Shown: positions 22,921-33,745, counted from the first letter of the stretch. The stretch: DNA of 64,000 nucleotides from Brienomyrus brachyistius (GCF_023856365.1 NC_064544.1:25458399-25522398), one strand, 5' to 3'. Notes: generated from the letters alone by a model not told the origin. Numbers and translations: made by a program.

Positions 22921-23389
22921 ACTTTGAAAAAACCTTCATGCCATATTAACAAACATTCGATGAAGTATTTTTTTAAGACGTACAGCACCCTTTTTGCGAT
23001 GCTGCTAGTTTTACATTTCAGTAACCAAAAGGTAGTTTCCGCACTAGTCAACAATCTGCTTTTGTTGTAAATGACCCTAACCTTTTTATTAAGAGGTGAA
23101 ACGTTTTCACGTCATGTTTGATTTTGTTACAGCGCGCCATTATAGGCGATCATCCCGAAGCATTTCATTTAACATGCTTAACCCTCTTAAACATGCCTAA
23201 CCCTCGTCCTGTGTTAACTTTCTGTTCCTGTCTCCTGTGTCAGACGGGTCGGTGCCATAAAATACCCCCAAACAATTATTTATCGTCTATTTTGTTTCTT
23301 ACCTCTTGGTTACCTTGTTATGCTTCCTTCTCCATGAAAAGATTGGTTTTAATATTTTTGGTGTGGCTTTCTGGACCTTTCTTTTGACA

Positions 23390-23391
<2 letters not shown>
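22921..23391. other. No recognisable feature
   Basis: AT-rich sequence without a convincing ORF, RNA gene or repeat. Confidence 0.5.

Positions 23392-23439
<48 letters not shown>
23392..23439. repeat. (TA)n microsatellite
   Basis: About 24 uninterrupted TA units. Confidence 0.98.
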
Positions 23440-23442
<3 letters not shown>

Positions 23443-23549
23443 TTTTAATGTATAGCGTTTATCATAAAACATGCATAAAAGAAATAATATACTCACTCTA
23501 TGGAAGTCCCGTGTAGGTTTCTTTTTTTCTTTTTTCCAGTGGAGTAAGG

Positions 23550-23805
23550 CAGGGACGGATTACGGACCGGGCCAGCGGGGCTGCTGCCCAGGGGCCCTTG
23601 GGGTGCAGGGGGCCCGTGGGGCCCCTAGCCCAAAACAATTTGCAATGCTTATCAACAATGTATTTTCGTTTGTCTATTTTAGAGGGCCTACATTCTTTGA
23701 TCCTCTGCCTACAAGGGCCCCTGACCCTATAGGGAGGGCGTTTGGCTGCCAAGGGCCCTTGAATTGTTTTGCCCAGGGGCCCACACAACCCATAATCCGT
23801 CCCTG
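23550..23805. mobile_element. Short non-autonomous hAT element (256 bp)
   Basis: Inverted ends CAGGGACGGATTACGGAC and, at the right, CCCATAATCCGTCCCTG. Flanking 8-mers GAGTAAGG (23542-23549) and GGGTAAGG (23806-23813) match at 7 of 8 positions, as expected of a hAT target duplication. GGGGCCC-rich ends, no ORF. Confidence 0.85.
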
Positions 23806-24496
23806 GGGTAAGGCCTTAGATGATACTTGGGAGTAGTGTTTCTTTACAGAAGGAGGAAAACCAGTATGGTGACCGCTCACCGTAATAAATATCTATGTCT
23901 GGTTGCGTTCTTTTTATGAGTAGATGAGCGGGAAAAGACAAACTTTTTTTTTAGGATTCTTTAATGAGAAATACGGCGTGTCAAGTTTTAGGTTACCGAA
24001 GATTATCTTGTTTCCTAATTTTTTTGATCGTCATGGTGTTTATTTCATTTGTAGTTATGCACAGACACTGACGTTAAGCTTGACCCAGTGATGATCTACG
24101 AAGGGGGAAAATAACAGGTGCCTGAGGAAAACTAAACAGGGTATGGGTAAAACTACTGGGCCCCCCAACTTCAAACGGAAAATAACTTGTTATATACTGA
24201 AAGACAAAATGTCAATTTGATGTGTGGCTTTTCTATTCTGTCTCTCAGCCGTCAGACAGGTGCACAATCGTGGGGGTCAGATACTACCCCCGATCCCCCT
24301 CCCCTCCCCGTCACTTTTCACAGACACACATCCGAACCGCTGCAGGAGGGGAGTTCATTGAAGGATAGCGTCGGACACACCTCCTCTCATTCTACGCTCC
24401 AACTCTCTCTCACTTTCACAGGGTTTCTTTCATACTCGTACAACACTCGCTCCAACATCGCTCTCAGAATGTCCAAGTCCTTTGCAGACACAACCA

Positions 24497-24600
24497 GCCT
24501 ACAGAGGGCCAGCCTACAGAGGGGCAGCCTATTGAGGACCAGCCACAGAGGGGCAGCCTACAGAGGACCAGCCGCAGAGGGCCAGCCTCAGAGAACTGTA
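24497..24600 (+). repeat. Degenerate about 18-bp tandem repeat
   Basis: Five to six variants of AGCCTACAGAGGG(G)CC, e.g. AGCCTACAGAGGGCCAGCC. They sit inside a 164-codon ORF (24187-24681) that has no other sign of being a gene. Confidence 0.7.
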
Positions 24601-24678
24601 GTATCCGCAACATTTTCCAGGCTCCGGACCGACGGGGACATCATTCACCTGCCGACAGTACCACTTCAACCTCAGTCA

Positions 24679-24846
24679 TAGCCTTCCTGATAATGTAGTG
24701 CAAGCTGAATCCTTGGGTTCCTTTAAATCAGAGCTAGATAAGATTTTAACGACTCTGAGCTATTAGTTTAGTTCTCCCCAAGCGAGCTTGATGGGCCGAA
24801 TGGCCTCCTGTCGTTTGTATAGTTCTTATGTTCTTATGTTCTTATA
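24679..24846 (+). mobile_element. CR1 LINE 3' end fragment
   Basis: Near-identical to the 3' ends at 31007-31171 and 60698-60858: ATAGCCTTCCTGATAATGTA, TTTAACGACTCTGAGCTATT, GATGGGCCGAATGGCCTCCT and the CTTATGTTCTTATG tail. 5'-truncated. Confidence 0.9.
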
Positions 24847-24913
24847 ATAGCTGCCTCGTCATATCACGGTAAAACCCCGATAGCCGATTTAAAATAGGAT
24901 TACGTACAGTACA

Positions 24914-25690
24914 TGTCACGATCCACGGCGCGAGTAATGCGCACAGGTACACGTGGATAATCAGGGGGGCATGGCACGCACACACTATCGTATGGGCCGG
25001 GTATGACAGAACCCCACCCCAAAGACGCGCTCTCCGGGCGCGCCTCAGGGGAGGCGACGGACGAGACGAGACCGGGGAACCAGGATCTGGAAGACAAGAA
25101 AAAAAACCTTTAACGAGGCACTGGGAACAAGACAGACAGACAAAACTGACACAGCGGCAGAAGCCAAGACAGGACTTGACACAGGATGGGAAAGGCAGAC
25201 AAACAGATCAGAAAAGGGGACACGGAGGGAACAGGCGGGACAAAAGGACCAGGAGTGAACGAAGGGGACATCGGGGAACGAGGAGCAGAAACAGGAGGAA
25301 CGAAGGGACGAGGAATGGAGACAGGAGGGACAAAGATGGGAGGAGGAGCAAACAAAGGAGGGACATGGGCAGGAGAGTAGGGAGAGAAGGAGGGGGAATA
25401 AAGAGAAGCTCGAGGGAGCCCCAGCGGGCGACGGGTGGCCGTCGGAGGGGCCGCAGGCGGCCGGAGCTGGAGGGGACCTAAAAGAGGCTGAGGAGGCAGG
25501 GCGAGGGACCGACGGAGGGGCCGAGGAGGGAGTTGGAGGGGGAACCAGGGAAGGGGATGAGGGAGCTGGAGGGGACCCTGGCAAGGGCAAGGAGAGGGGG
25601 GGAGCCGCAGCAGGCAGCGACATCTTCCGACGTGCAGGAGCGGGAGGACCCGCCAGCGACTGAGGAGTCCCTGTTTCCTTCCTCCCTCCT
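24914..25690 (-). mobile_element. Truncated relative of the proline-rich LTR element
   Basis: On the minus strand, a Pro/Ala/Ser/Leu-rich coding tail like the C-terminal third of the 12-14 kb ORF runs from about 25690 to 25110. A GGGTGGGGTTC purine tract (25009-25020) then meets a short LTR-like segment (24914-25008) starting TGTCATACCC and ending GATCGTGACA. The 5' half and 5' LTR are missing. The fragment ends about 90 bp before the leader of the first V segment. Confidence 0.7.
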
Positions 25691-25788
25691 CATTTAAACA
25701 GCACATTGTTGACTCTCTTTAAACCCTCAGTAGTTCCTAAGGAACACGGTGAAGAGCAGCTCACAGCAGATCATCTTCAGCACCGACC

Positions 25789-26277
25789 ATGATCTCTGTG
25801 TCTCTGCTGCTGCTGGCAGCTGCATCCTGTGAGTCTCTGTGTTTCTTCAAAAAGAACAAAGATCAACAGAACGACAGAAAAGTGAATAAAGAACCAGCAA
25901 TGATGTATGATGATGATATTGTCTGTTTCACACTCATATGTACTTTGCTTTCTTCTTGATTACAGGTGTTCACTGTAATGTTCAACTCACACGGCCAGGA
26001 TCTATGACAGTGAGACTAGGAGAGTCTCTGACCATTTCCTGTAAAGTCTCTGGTTATTCACTGACTGACAGCAGCTATGTTACACACTGGATCCAGCAGC
26101 CTGCAGGGAAAGAGCTGGAGTGGGTTGGATGGATATGGTCTGGTGGAAGCACTTATTTCAAGGATTCACTTAAGAATAAATTCACCATCTCCAGAGACAC
26201 CTCCAGCAGCACAGTGTCCTTACAGGGGAGGAGCCTGCAGATTGAAGACACAGCTGTGTACTACTGTGCACGACAAT
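25789..26277 (+). CDS. Immunoglobulin heavy-chain variable segment, apparently functional (V-a)
   Basis: Leader exon 25789-25828 (MISVSLLLLAAAS, hydrophobic signal), GT donor at 25829, AG acceptor at 25964-25965, and V exon 25966-26277. Mature domain: FR1 VQLTRPGSMTVRLGES with first Cys in LTISCKVSG; CDR1 YSLTDSSYV; FR2 HWIQQPAGKELEWVG with the conserved Trp; FR3 KFTISRDTSSSTVSLQG; second Cys in [10 protein letters not shown]. All landmark residues are present, no stop. A canonical recombination signal follows. It encodes the antigen-contacting part of a heavy chain after V(D)J joining. Sequence clearly differs from the other two V segments, so a different IGHV family. No ATGCAAAT octamer lies upstream, where an LTR-element fragment begins about 90 bp away. 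Confidence 0.92.
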
Positions 26278-26316
26278 CACAGCGAGAGAATGTAATGGGA
26301 GAGTGATACAAAAACT
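26278..26316 (+). promoter_or_regulatory. V-a recombination signal sequence, 23-bp spacer
   Basis: Heptamer CACAGCG (26278-26284, one change from CACAGTG), 23-bp spacer, nonamer ACAAAAACT (26308-26316, one change from ACAAAAACC). Confidence 0.9.
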
Positions 26317-26399
26317 GATTTATAAGAGATGAGACACGATAATACTAGTAATTGAATTTCCGTCATTTTACCCACAAAGTTAATTTTTTTACATGTTTA

Positions 26400-26660
26400 T
26401 ACTGTATTACTTTATGAGGTCTGCCACTTGTGTTGAATTTCTCTTCTTTCTAAACACTTCCACTTTGCAATAATACCACATACAGCTGACGGTGGAATAT
26501 CTAGCAGGGAAGAAGCCTGACTTATTACAAAGGTGGCATCCTGTGACAGTATCACACTTGAATTCATTGAGCTCTTCAGAACATCCCATTCCTTCCCAGA
26601 AGTTTGTAAACCTGACTGTATGACTAGGTGCTTGATGTTATACAGCTGTGGCAATGAGCC
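26400..26660 (-). pseudogene. Tc1-type transposase N-terminal fragment
   Basis: Minus-strand reading NIKHLVIQSGLQTSGKEWDV, LKSSMNSSVILSQDATFVIS, LLDIPPSAVCGIIAKWK is the helix-turn-helix start of a fish Tc1 transposase. It is the same family as the plus-strand remnant at 18.2 kb. The catalytic domain is absent. Confidence 0.75.
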
Positions 26661-26944
26661 TGAAGAAAAGACCTGATTTCAGTGATTAAGACGTCTGACT
26701 CAATACGTCCATATAGTGTGTGTCAAATCCTCCATAGCGGCAGATACTATTAATCAGTAATCTGCCCTATAATAATGAAAATGATGCTGATGTAAGGCTC
26801 TGGTCCCCCCGCTACCCTGAATTGGACAAAAGGCTACAGAAAGTGGATGGGTGGATGGATGGATTTATATTGATGTATAATATAATTTATCTATAAAAAG
26901 ACTTACATTTAACAATGATTTTTAATGACTGAGGATTCAAAAGT

Positions 26945-28858
26945 ATTCAAAAGCGTCAAACTGAAGAAGGAGCCTTATCGGGCCTTTCTGGCCTGTGGGA
27001 CTCCAGACGCAGCCGACAGCTACCGGCAGGCCAAGCGGAAAGCGCCTCCCAAACTCGGGTGTGGGAGGAGTTTGGTGAGGCCATGGAGAACGACTTCCGG
27101 ACGGCTTCGAGGAGATTCTGGTCCGCCATCCGGCGGCTCCGGGCGGGAAAGCGGTGCAGCATCAACACTATTTATGGTGGGGATGGTGCGCTGCTGACTT
27201 CAGCTCGGGACGTTTTGGGTCGGTGGAGGGAGTACTTCGAAGACCTCCTCAATCCCACCAACACGCCTTCCAATATGGAAGCAGAGTGTGGGGACTTGGG
27301 GGTGGACTCGCCTATCTCGGGGGTGGAGGTCGCTGAGGTGGTCAAAAAGCTCCTCGGTGGCCGGGCCCCGGGGGTGGACGAGATTCGCCCAGAGTTCCTC
27401 AAGGCTCTGGATGCTGCGGGGCTGTCCTGGCTGACACGCATCTGCAGCATCGCGTGGACATCGGGGGCAGTGCCTCTGGATTGGCAGACCGGGGTGGTGG
27501 TCCCCCTCTTTAAGAAGGGGGACCGGAGGGTGTGTTCCAACTACAGGGGGATCACACTCCTCAGCCTCCCTGGCAAGGTCTATTCGGGGGTCCTGGAAAG
27601 GAGGGTCGGCCGGATTGTCGAACCTCGGATTTAGGAGGAGCAGTGTGGTTTTCGCCCTGGCCGTGGAACAGTGGACCAGCTCTATACTCTCAGCAGGGTT
27701 CTGGAGGGTTCATGGGAGTTTGCCCGACCAGTCTACATGTGTTTTGTGGACTTGGAGAAGGCATTCGACCGTGTCCCTCCGGGGGTCCTGTGGGGAGTGC
27801 TCCGGGAGAATGGGGTACCGGGCTCCCTTTTAAGGGCGGTTCGGTCCCTGTATGACCGGTGCCAGAGTTTGGTCCGCATGGGCGGCAATAAGTCGGACTC
27901 GTTTCCGGTGAGGGTTGGACTCCGTCAGGGCTGCCCTTTGTCACCGATTCTGTTAATAGTTTTTATGGACAGAATTTCTAGGCGCAGCCAGGGCGTTGAG
28001 GGTGTCCGGTTCGGTGACCTCAGGATTAGGTCTCTGCTTTTTGCGGATGATGTGGTTCTGTTGGCCTCATCGAGCCGTGACCTTCAGCTCTCACTGGAGC
28101 AGTTCGCAGCCGAGTGCGAAGCGGCTGGGATGAGAATCAGCACCTCCAAATCCGAGACCATGGTTCTCAGCCGGAAAAGGGTAGAGTGCTCTCTCCGGGT
28201 TGGGGATGGGGTCCTCCCCCAAGTGGAGGAGTTTAAGTATCTCGGGATCTTGTTCACGAGTGGGGGAACGATGGAGCGGGAGATCGACAGGCGGATCGGT
28301 GCGGCGTCAGCAGTCATGCGGGCGCTGCATCGGTCTGTCATGGTGAAGAGAGAGCTGAGCCAAAAGGCGAAACTCCCGATTTACCAGTCGATCTACGTTC
28401 CTACCCTCACCTATGGTCATGAGCTTTGGGTAGTGACCGAAAGAACGAGATCGCGGGTACAAGCGGCCGAAATGAGTTTCCTCCGCAGGGTGGCTGGGCT
28501 CTCCCTTAGAGATAGGGTGAGGAGCTCAGTCATTCGGGAGGGACTCAGAGTAGAGCCGCTGCTCCTCCGCATCGAGAGGAGCCAGATGAGGTGGCTCGGG
28601 CATCTGATCAGGATGCCTCCGGGACGCCTCCCTGGGGAGGTATTCCGGGCATGTCCCACTGGGAGGAGACCCCGGGGAAGACCCAGGACACGCTGGAGAG
28701 ACTATGTCTCTCGGCTGGCCTGGGAACGCCTCGGGATCCCCCCAGAGGAGCTGGACGAAGTGGCCGGGGAGAGGGAAGTCTGGGTCTCCCTGCTGAGGCT
28801 GCTGCCCCCGCGACCCGACTCCGGACTAAGCGGGAGATGATGGATGGATGGATGGATG
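26945..28858 (+). mobile_element. Rex3-like RTE LINE with target duplication
   Basis: Flanked by the 11-bp duplication GATTCAAAAGT (26934-26944 and 28859-28869). The 3' end is a (GATG)n/(TGGA)n tail, as in Rex3/RTE elements. 5'-truncated, carrying reverse transcriptase only. Confidence 0.9.
27059..28840 (+). pseudogene. Rex3-like reverse transcriptase with one internal stop
   Basis: One frame from 27059 to 28840, broken only by TAG at 27632-27634 (between VEPRI and EEQCGFRPG). RT blocks in order: APGVDEIRPEFLKAL, FKKGDRRVCSNYRGITLLS, FVDLEKAFDRVP, GLRQGCPLSPIL, LFADDVVLLA (catalytic FADD), FKYLGILFTSGG; then the C-terminal MRWLGHLIRMP and PRGRPRTRWRDYVSRLAWER. Upstream, 26945-27050 reads on in a shifted frame (KLKKEPYRAFLA), so a frameshift lies near 27045. 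Otherwise well preserved, so a fairly young copy. Confidence 0.9.
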
Positions 28859-28984
28859 GATTCAAAAGTTTTGAGGCTCCCTGACATTGATCTATTCATT
28901 TCTTTTTAAAGTAATGGGTTTACAGGGTGTGTGAGTCTGAACACTTCTGATGAAGCTACACCCAAGCGGCCAGGACAGGACAAC

Positions 28985-29445
28985 TTCATAACTATGTTTA
29001 TTGTGAGGGATACTCGGACAGGAAGACACGGATCCAGGAATGCAAGCGATCGCATGTTTTATTGGCGAGATCAGATCGGTGGTACAGGTAGGGACAAGCA
29101 AAGATCTTGGTCGGTAATGGAGAGCGGGGGTCGAAAGCCAGGAAATCTGTCCTACGAGAAGGCACGGGACAGGACCACACAGGGGAGCGGGAACGGGACG
29201 TGCCGGTCTTGGCAGGGGAGTCAGGTCAGGAGCGGTTCTGGGGAAGGAAAGGGGAGCAGGTAAGGAGAACACACAAGGCAGACAGAACGGGCGTGGGAAC
29301 CGGGGAAGACAATAGACAAAGAATCGCTCAGTATGGCACAAAGACATTCGCCTCAGTACTTCGCGTCTGCTGGGGTAAGTTGGTTTCTTTTGGTAATCAG
29401 CTGTAACACAGCAACACCCGGTAGGTCCCGCCTGCGTGGGCGTGT
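28985..29445 (-). mobile_element. LTR-like retroelement fragment
   Basis: GC-rich block with GAGGGATACTCGGACAGGAA at one end and GCGTGGGCGTGTCATTTATA at the other. It is unlike the AT-rich flanks and resembles the tail/LTR style of the other minus-strand LTR pieces here. No domain or target duplication found. Confidence 0.35.
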
Positions 29446-29764
29446 CATTTATACTTTTACAAAATCTTTGATAAAATCATGACTTTTTTAAAACCTAGAC
29501 TTAATGTGTATAGAGCCACTCAGCTTACTGTAAATGCCAGGATAAAAAGCCTTAAGATGATGAGAAAAAGAAATTAATTTTGAAAAGTGATTAATATAAT
29601 TCCTGTGGTCTATAGAACGGGTTATCCTAGGATTTGGGTTGATACTTTTCTGTAACGAAAAATTCAGATGGGCTGAGAAAAAAAATAAGATGAAGGGTGT
29701 AGAATCGCCTGTGGTCTGTGGAAACAGAACGATTATAATCATCAAACTACAAACAATCACTGCA

Positions 29765-29845
29765 GTTCCAGCAGGAAGCACAAGGTGTCCTCAGTGTGAC
29801 AGTTAATGCAGGCAGCAGAGGGACACAAATATCAGACTGAGACCC
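29765..29845. repeat. Inter-V homology block, copy 1
   Basis: Matches 33898-33978: GCAGTTCCAGC, ACAAGGTGTCCTCAG and AATGCAGGCAGCAGAGGGAC. It lies downstream of V-a as copy 2 lies downstream of V-b, as expected of a duplicated V unit. Confidence 0.7.
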
Positions 29846-29970
29846 ATTTTTGATAGACTGTAGCAACTGTGTTAAATTTTTCTTGTGAATAATTGCCTAA
29901 ATTGTGTTTAAAATGTGTAAATTGTGTAATATAGTTGTTATAATTTTAAATATGAATTGCTTCATACTTA

Positions 29971-31171
29971 TATGAGGAAGCTACTCAGGAAGTTGATGAT
30001 AAGAAGGCCTATGATGTCATCTACTTAGATTTCCAAAAGGCTTTTGATGTTGTCGCCCACAAGAGGCTCCTACTTAAACTCAAAGCGACTGGTATTTTAG
30101 GTACCGTAGCGACCTGGATTGATAACTGGTTAACAGATAGGAAACAGCGAGTAGTTATAAGAGGCACAATGTCACAGTGGGCTTGCGTTCATAGTGGGGT
30201 ACCGCAGGGTTCGATTTTAGGACCACTATTGTTCCTAATTTACATAAATGATATGGATACCAATATATACAGTAAACTGGTGAAATTTGCAGATGACACC
30301 AAGGTGGGTGGTGTAGCAGATACTGAATTAGTGGCTCAGCAGCTACAGCGGGATCTTGATTTAATTAGTGACTGGGCCGATACCTGGCAGATGAAATTTA
30401 ACGTCGATAAATGTAAGGCACTCCATCTAGGGAGCAGAAATATAAAGTACAGGTATTTCATGGGTGTCACTGAAATAAAGGTAGCTGATCATGAGAAAGA
30501 CCTTGGTGTGTATGTTGATGCTTCCATGTCCCATTCTCGCCAGTGTGGGGAAGCAATAAAAAAGGCCAATAGGATGTTGGGGTATATCTCCAGGTGTGTG
30601 GAGTTTAAGTCAAGGGAGGTAATGCTAAGATTATACAATTCCTTGGTGAGACCTCACCTAGAATATTGTGTGCAGGTTTGGTCACCATATCTTAAAAAGG
30701 ACATTGTGGCCTTAGAAAAGGTGCAGCGTAGGGCCACAAAAATGATTCCTGGTCTTAGAGGAATGTCATACGAGGAACGGTAACTTGAGCTAAATCTGTT
30801 CAGTCTCAAGCAAAGGAGATTGAGGGGGGACATGATCCTGGTATATAAGATTCTAACAGGTTTGGATGCTGTTCAACCAAATAGTTACTTCAGCATTAGT
30901 TTAAATACACGAACTCGTGGCCATAGGTGGAAATTAGCGGGAGAACATTTCAAGCTGGATTTAAGGAAGCACTTCTTTACGCAGCGTGTAGTCAGAGTAT
31001 GGAATAGCCTTCCTGATAATGTAGTGCAAGCTGAATCCTTGGGTTCCTTTAAATCAGAGCTAGATAAGATTTTAACGACTCTGAGCTATTAGTTTAGTTC
31101 TCCCCAAGCGAGCTTGATGGGCCGAATGGCCTCCTCTCGTTTGTATAGTTCTTATGTTCTTATGTTCTTAT
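29971..31171 (+). pseudogene. CR1 LINE, 5'-truncated copy (RT domain and 3' end)
   Basis: Near-identical to 59668-60858. RT motifs: AYDVIYLDFQKAFDVV, SGVPQGSILGPLLFLIYIND, VKFADDTKVGG (FADD). The C-terminal part VRPHLEYC..WSPYLKKDI is followed by TAA at 30781-30783 in place of the Leu codon seen in the 60-kb copy, then VYKILTGLD and RVVRVWNSLPDNVVQAES. 3' tail CTTATGTTCTTATG repeats. 5' truncation is typical of LINE retrotransposition. Confidence 0.92.
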
Positions 31172-31295
31172 ATTCCATTTTATTCTGTTAAAAACGGAGT
31201 AACTGATTTGGTAAAATACTGTACTATACACAACACACAATAACATAAATTAATTTAATAAAATATCTTCCCTTTTGCTGTAGCAGCTGTACTGC

Positions 31296-32310
31296 TTTAT
31301 AAACTGCTGTTGTGAATCATGCCAAAATGCTGTAATATGGTTCTTATAGTTATTAACATGAACATAGAGGTATGAATGTAAATAGTTTAACTCTTACAGT
31401 ATATTTTATTCTATTAAAAACTTAGTAAATGACTTGTTAAAAATGTGAGAAAATAATATTTTAAACACATAATAAAAAAGTAATTAAATACATGTTATTA
31501 CTTATTAATGCATTTCATGACATTTAGAAATTTAGGATGAGGTCATAGTGAAATTGGTTTTACTACAAAAAATTGTGCGATTATCACTTTTGGAGTGCAT
31601 TGTCCAAAGATAATGTTTGTATAGTAAGTCTCTGCAGAGCAAATTAATCATGTGATGATTTCCCCCCCAAACCACCTCACGCCCATCAGAGGATTTTATA
31701 ATCTTGTAATATGATTGCCATATTTTCAAAATATGTATTTCTTTATAAACTGCTGTTGTGAATCATGCCAAAATGTTGTAACATGGTTCTTATAGTTATC
31801 ATGAATTCCCTACAAAGCACCTTCAATCAAAAAAATAAATTCAATCCATTTTCTAAAACCACTTAATCCCAACTGGAGTCGTGGGGGGGACTGGAGCCTA
31901 TCCCAGGAACAATGGGCGCAGATGGGAACCAATTACGGCAACCACCCTGGGCAGGTGCCAACATAATGCAGACCACACACACTCAACCAATTACGGGACC
32001 AATTCAGAGTTGGCAATCAACCTACCAAGCATAATTTTGGACTGTGGGAGGAAACAAGAGTCCCCAGTGGAAACCAATGTGAACACAGGGACACATGCAG
32101 ACTCCACACAGGAAGGTCCTACATGCCTGACCCAAGGATCGAACCCAGGACCTTCTTGCTGTGAGGCAGCAGCACCAACCACTGTGCCAACATGCCACCC
32201 CTGCACAGAGATAATGTCTGTATAATAAGTCTTGACATCGCAAATGAATCTCTTCATCATGTGACCATTTCCCCCCCACAACCCACCCCACGCCCATCAG
32301 AGGAGGATCC
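31296..32310 (+). repeat. Duplicated upstream region of V-b
   Basis: 31296-31355 recurs at 31742-31800 (CTGCTGTTGTGAATCATGCC), and 31600-31700 recurs at about 32206-32310 (ACGCCCATCAGAGG, ATTTCCCCCCC). The second copy is split by the SINE at 31830-32200 and leads into V-b. The first copy has no V exon behind it. Confidence 0.75.
31830..32200 (-). mobile_element. tRNA-derived SINE
   Basis: Minus strand starts with an A-box-like GCACAGTGGTTGGTGCTGCT and B-box-like GGTTCGATCC. The body has TCCTGTGTGGAGTCTGCATG, TTTCCTCCCACAGTCCA and a 3' GGATAGGCTCCAGTCCCCCC ending. Related copies at 34118-34397 (+) and 34735-34870 (-). Confidence 0.8.
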
Positions 32311-32425
32311 TGTACAAACCTGCCACAGCTTTTAAAGGAGCCAGTGTCAGTGTGTGACAGAGAGCAGCAGTCACTGGGACTCAGTGTGTACTTTACCTCA
32401 GTGCTCCTCCCTCTGTCCTGCAGCC

Positions 32426-32871
32426 ATGAAGCTCCTACCAGCCCTGCTCACCCTCACAGCACTGGCTCTCTCAGGTCCCTGTCTCTCTCCTCTCTGTCTC
32501 TCTTTCTCTCTGCATCTTTCTTTGTGCTCATCTAAAAGTCTGCTCTACCTCTTTATTTATAGGTGTGAAGGCTGAGATTGTACTGACTGAGTCTGAACCA
32601 GTGGTGAAGAGACCAGGAGAATCACACAGACTGACATGTACAGTCTCTGGATTCACATTCAGTGACTGGTGGATGAGCTGGATCAGACAGGCTCCTGGGA
32701 AGGGACTGGAGTGGGTTGCTGGGATCAGCAGTGGCGGTGGTAGCACCTGGTACTCGCAGTCTGTTCAAGGCAGGTTCACAATCTCCAGAGTCGACGGCAA
32801 GAACCAGGTGTATTTACAGATGAACAGCCTGAAAGCTGAAAACACGGCTGTGTACTACTGTGCCAGAGACT
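32426..32871 (+). CDS. Immunoglobulin heavy-chain variable segment, apparently functional (V-b)
   Basis: Leader exon 32426-32474 ([16 protein letters not shown]), GT at 32475, acceptor AG at 32561-32562, V exon 32563-32871. FR1 [17 protein letters not shown] with first Cys in [11 protein letters not shown]1 FTFSDWW; FR2 [19 protein letters not shown]2 [10 protein letters not shown]3 [20 protein letters not shown]; second Cys in NTAVYYCAR. No stop. Belongs with V-c to a different family from V-a: 'GKGLEWVA' and '[10 protein letters not shown]' resemble the clan III-like V type. The splice phase (codon split after the first base) is the usual one for IGHV. The upstream region shows a TATA-like CTTTTAAAGG near 32330 but only a degraded octamer. 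Confidence 0.93.
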
Positions 32872-32909
32872 CACAGTGATGGGGGCTGTGGGGAAGCCGT
32901 ACAAATACT
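32872..32909 (+). promoter_or_regulatory. V-b recombination signal sequence, 22-bp spacer
   Basis: Consensus heptamer CACAGTG (32872-32878), 22-bp spacer, nonamer ACAAATACT (32901-32909; 7 of 9 to ACAAAAACC). Confidence 0.88.
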
Positions 32910-33620
32910 ACTTCCTCACAGAGAGTAAGGATGTTACATTATTATTTATCCTGGAGCTGAGTATATCTGTTCATTTCTTCATGTTCAGATGAAGTTCAGA
33001 TAAAAATTATAATTATTTGAAATACTTATTTTAAATTAGAATAAATGTAGAGATTGTCTCCACATTTACGAGCAGCAATACTTAAAAATTGTAACCTCTG
33101 CAGCCTAGTGACCAGAGATGGTCATACTTTACCCGCTGGGGGGTGATGAGGATGGGCGCTGTGACTCTGTCCCAAACCATCACTTCTAATTTCAGGGTCT
33201 GTATAATGACTGTCTGAGCTTTGCTCCAGGCTCAGCCATGTTTGCTGTTCTTCTGGACAGGATGTACAGCTGCTGTGAACCTCCCTGTAATCTGTCAGCT
33301 AGATTTTCAGTTCCTGTTGTAATTCTGAGCTGTGTCTCATAGCCCCTAGTCCACTGGAGACCCCTTTCCTGGTCTGGTTCCACACTTTTCCTTGTATCCT
33401 GTGACCCTCAGCCCTCCTCACTTGAGTCCTGCCTCACAGAACTTGTTCCCCAGCCGTTTGACCCCTCAGAAGCCCAAAGCCTGGTTGGCTGCCTGTTTCC
33501 CACAGTGTGGCTTTTGCCAAAGGACTAAGGGACTGTCATTACTGTGCTCGACAGTGACAGTGACAGGAGAGACTGCAGGGCTTTACAGAACCTTCAGCTC
33601 TGAGGATCCCTCAGGATGTC
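32910..33620. other. V-b downstream spacer
   Basis: No gene seen. Low-complexity-free intergenic sequence; weak resemblance of 33538-33555 to a V 3' end was considered and rejected. Confidence 0.5.
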
Positions 33621-33624
33621 GGAG

Positions 33625-33745
33625 GCAGTGTGTGGCTCAGTGGGTTATGATTGTACTCATGATCAGATGGTCACTGGTTTAATCATGTGATCGGCAGAGT
33701 GATGTCTTTTGCTTTGGATAAAAGCAGTTGCTGAATAAACCAAGT
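33625..33745 (+). mobile_element. SINE-like retroposon with LINE-type 3' end
   Basis: GTGTGGCTCAGTGGGTTATG (A-box-like) and ATGGTCACTGGTTTAATC (B-box-like) are followed by TTGCTTTGGATAAAAGCAGT and a GCTGAATAAA end, the conserved 3' tail of several fish SINEs. Confidence 0.6.

Noticed and set aside
22136..23054. ORFs of 140-257 codons
   Set aside because: Composition-driven frames in CA/TG- and GC-rich repeat sequence, with no domain or splice context.
24187..24681. 164-codon ORF as a gene
   Set aside because: Contains a degenerate tandem repeat and runs into a CR1 3' end; no recognisable domain.
25176..25481. Plus-strand basic Gly/Arg-rich ORFs
   Set aside because: Shadows of the minus-strand proline-rich LTR-element tail.
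33535..33575. Possible IGHV 3' end (ATTACTGTGCTCGACAGTGACAGTG)-like stretch
   Set aside because: About 14 nt resemble a YYCAR end, but there is no upstream V framework, and no nonamer at 22-23 bp.
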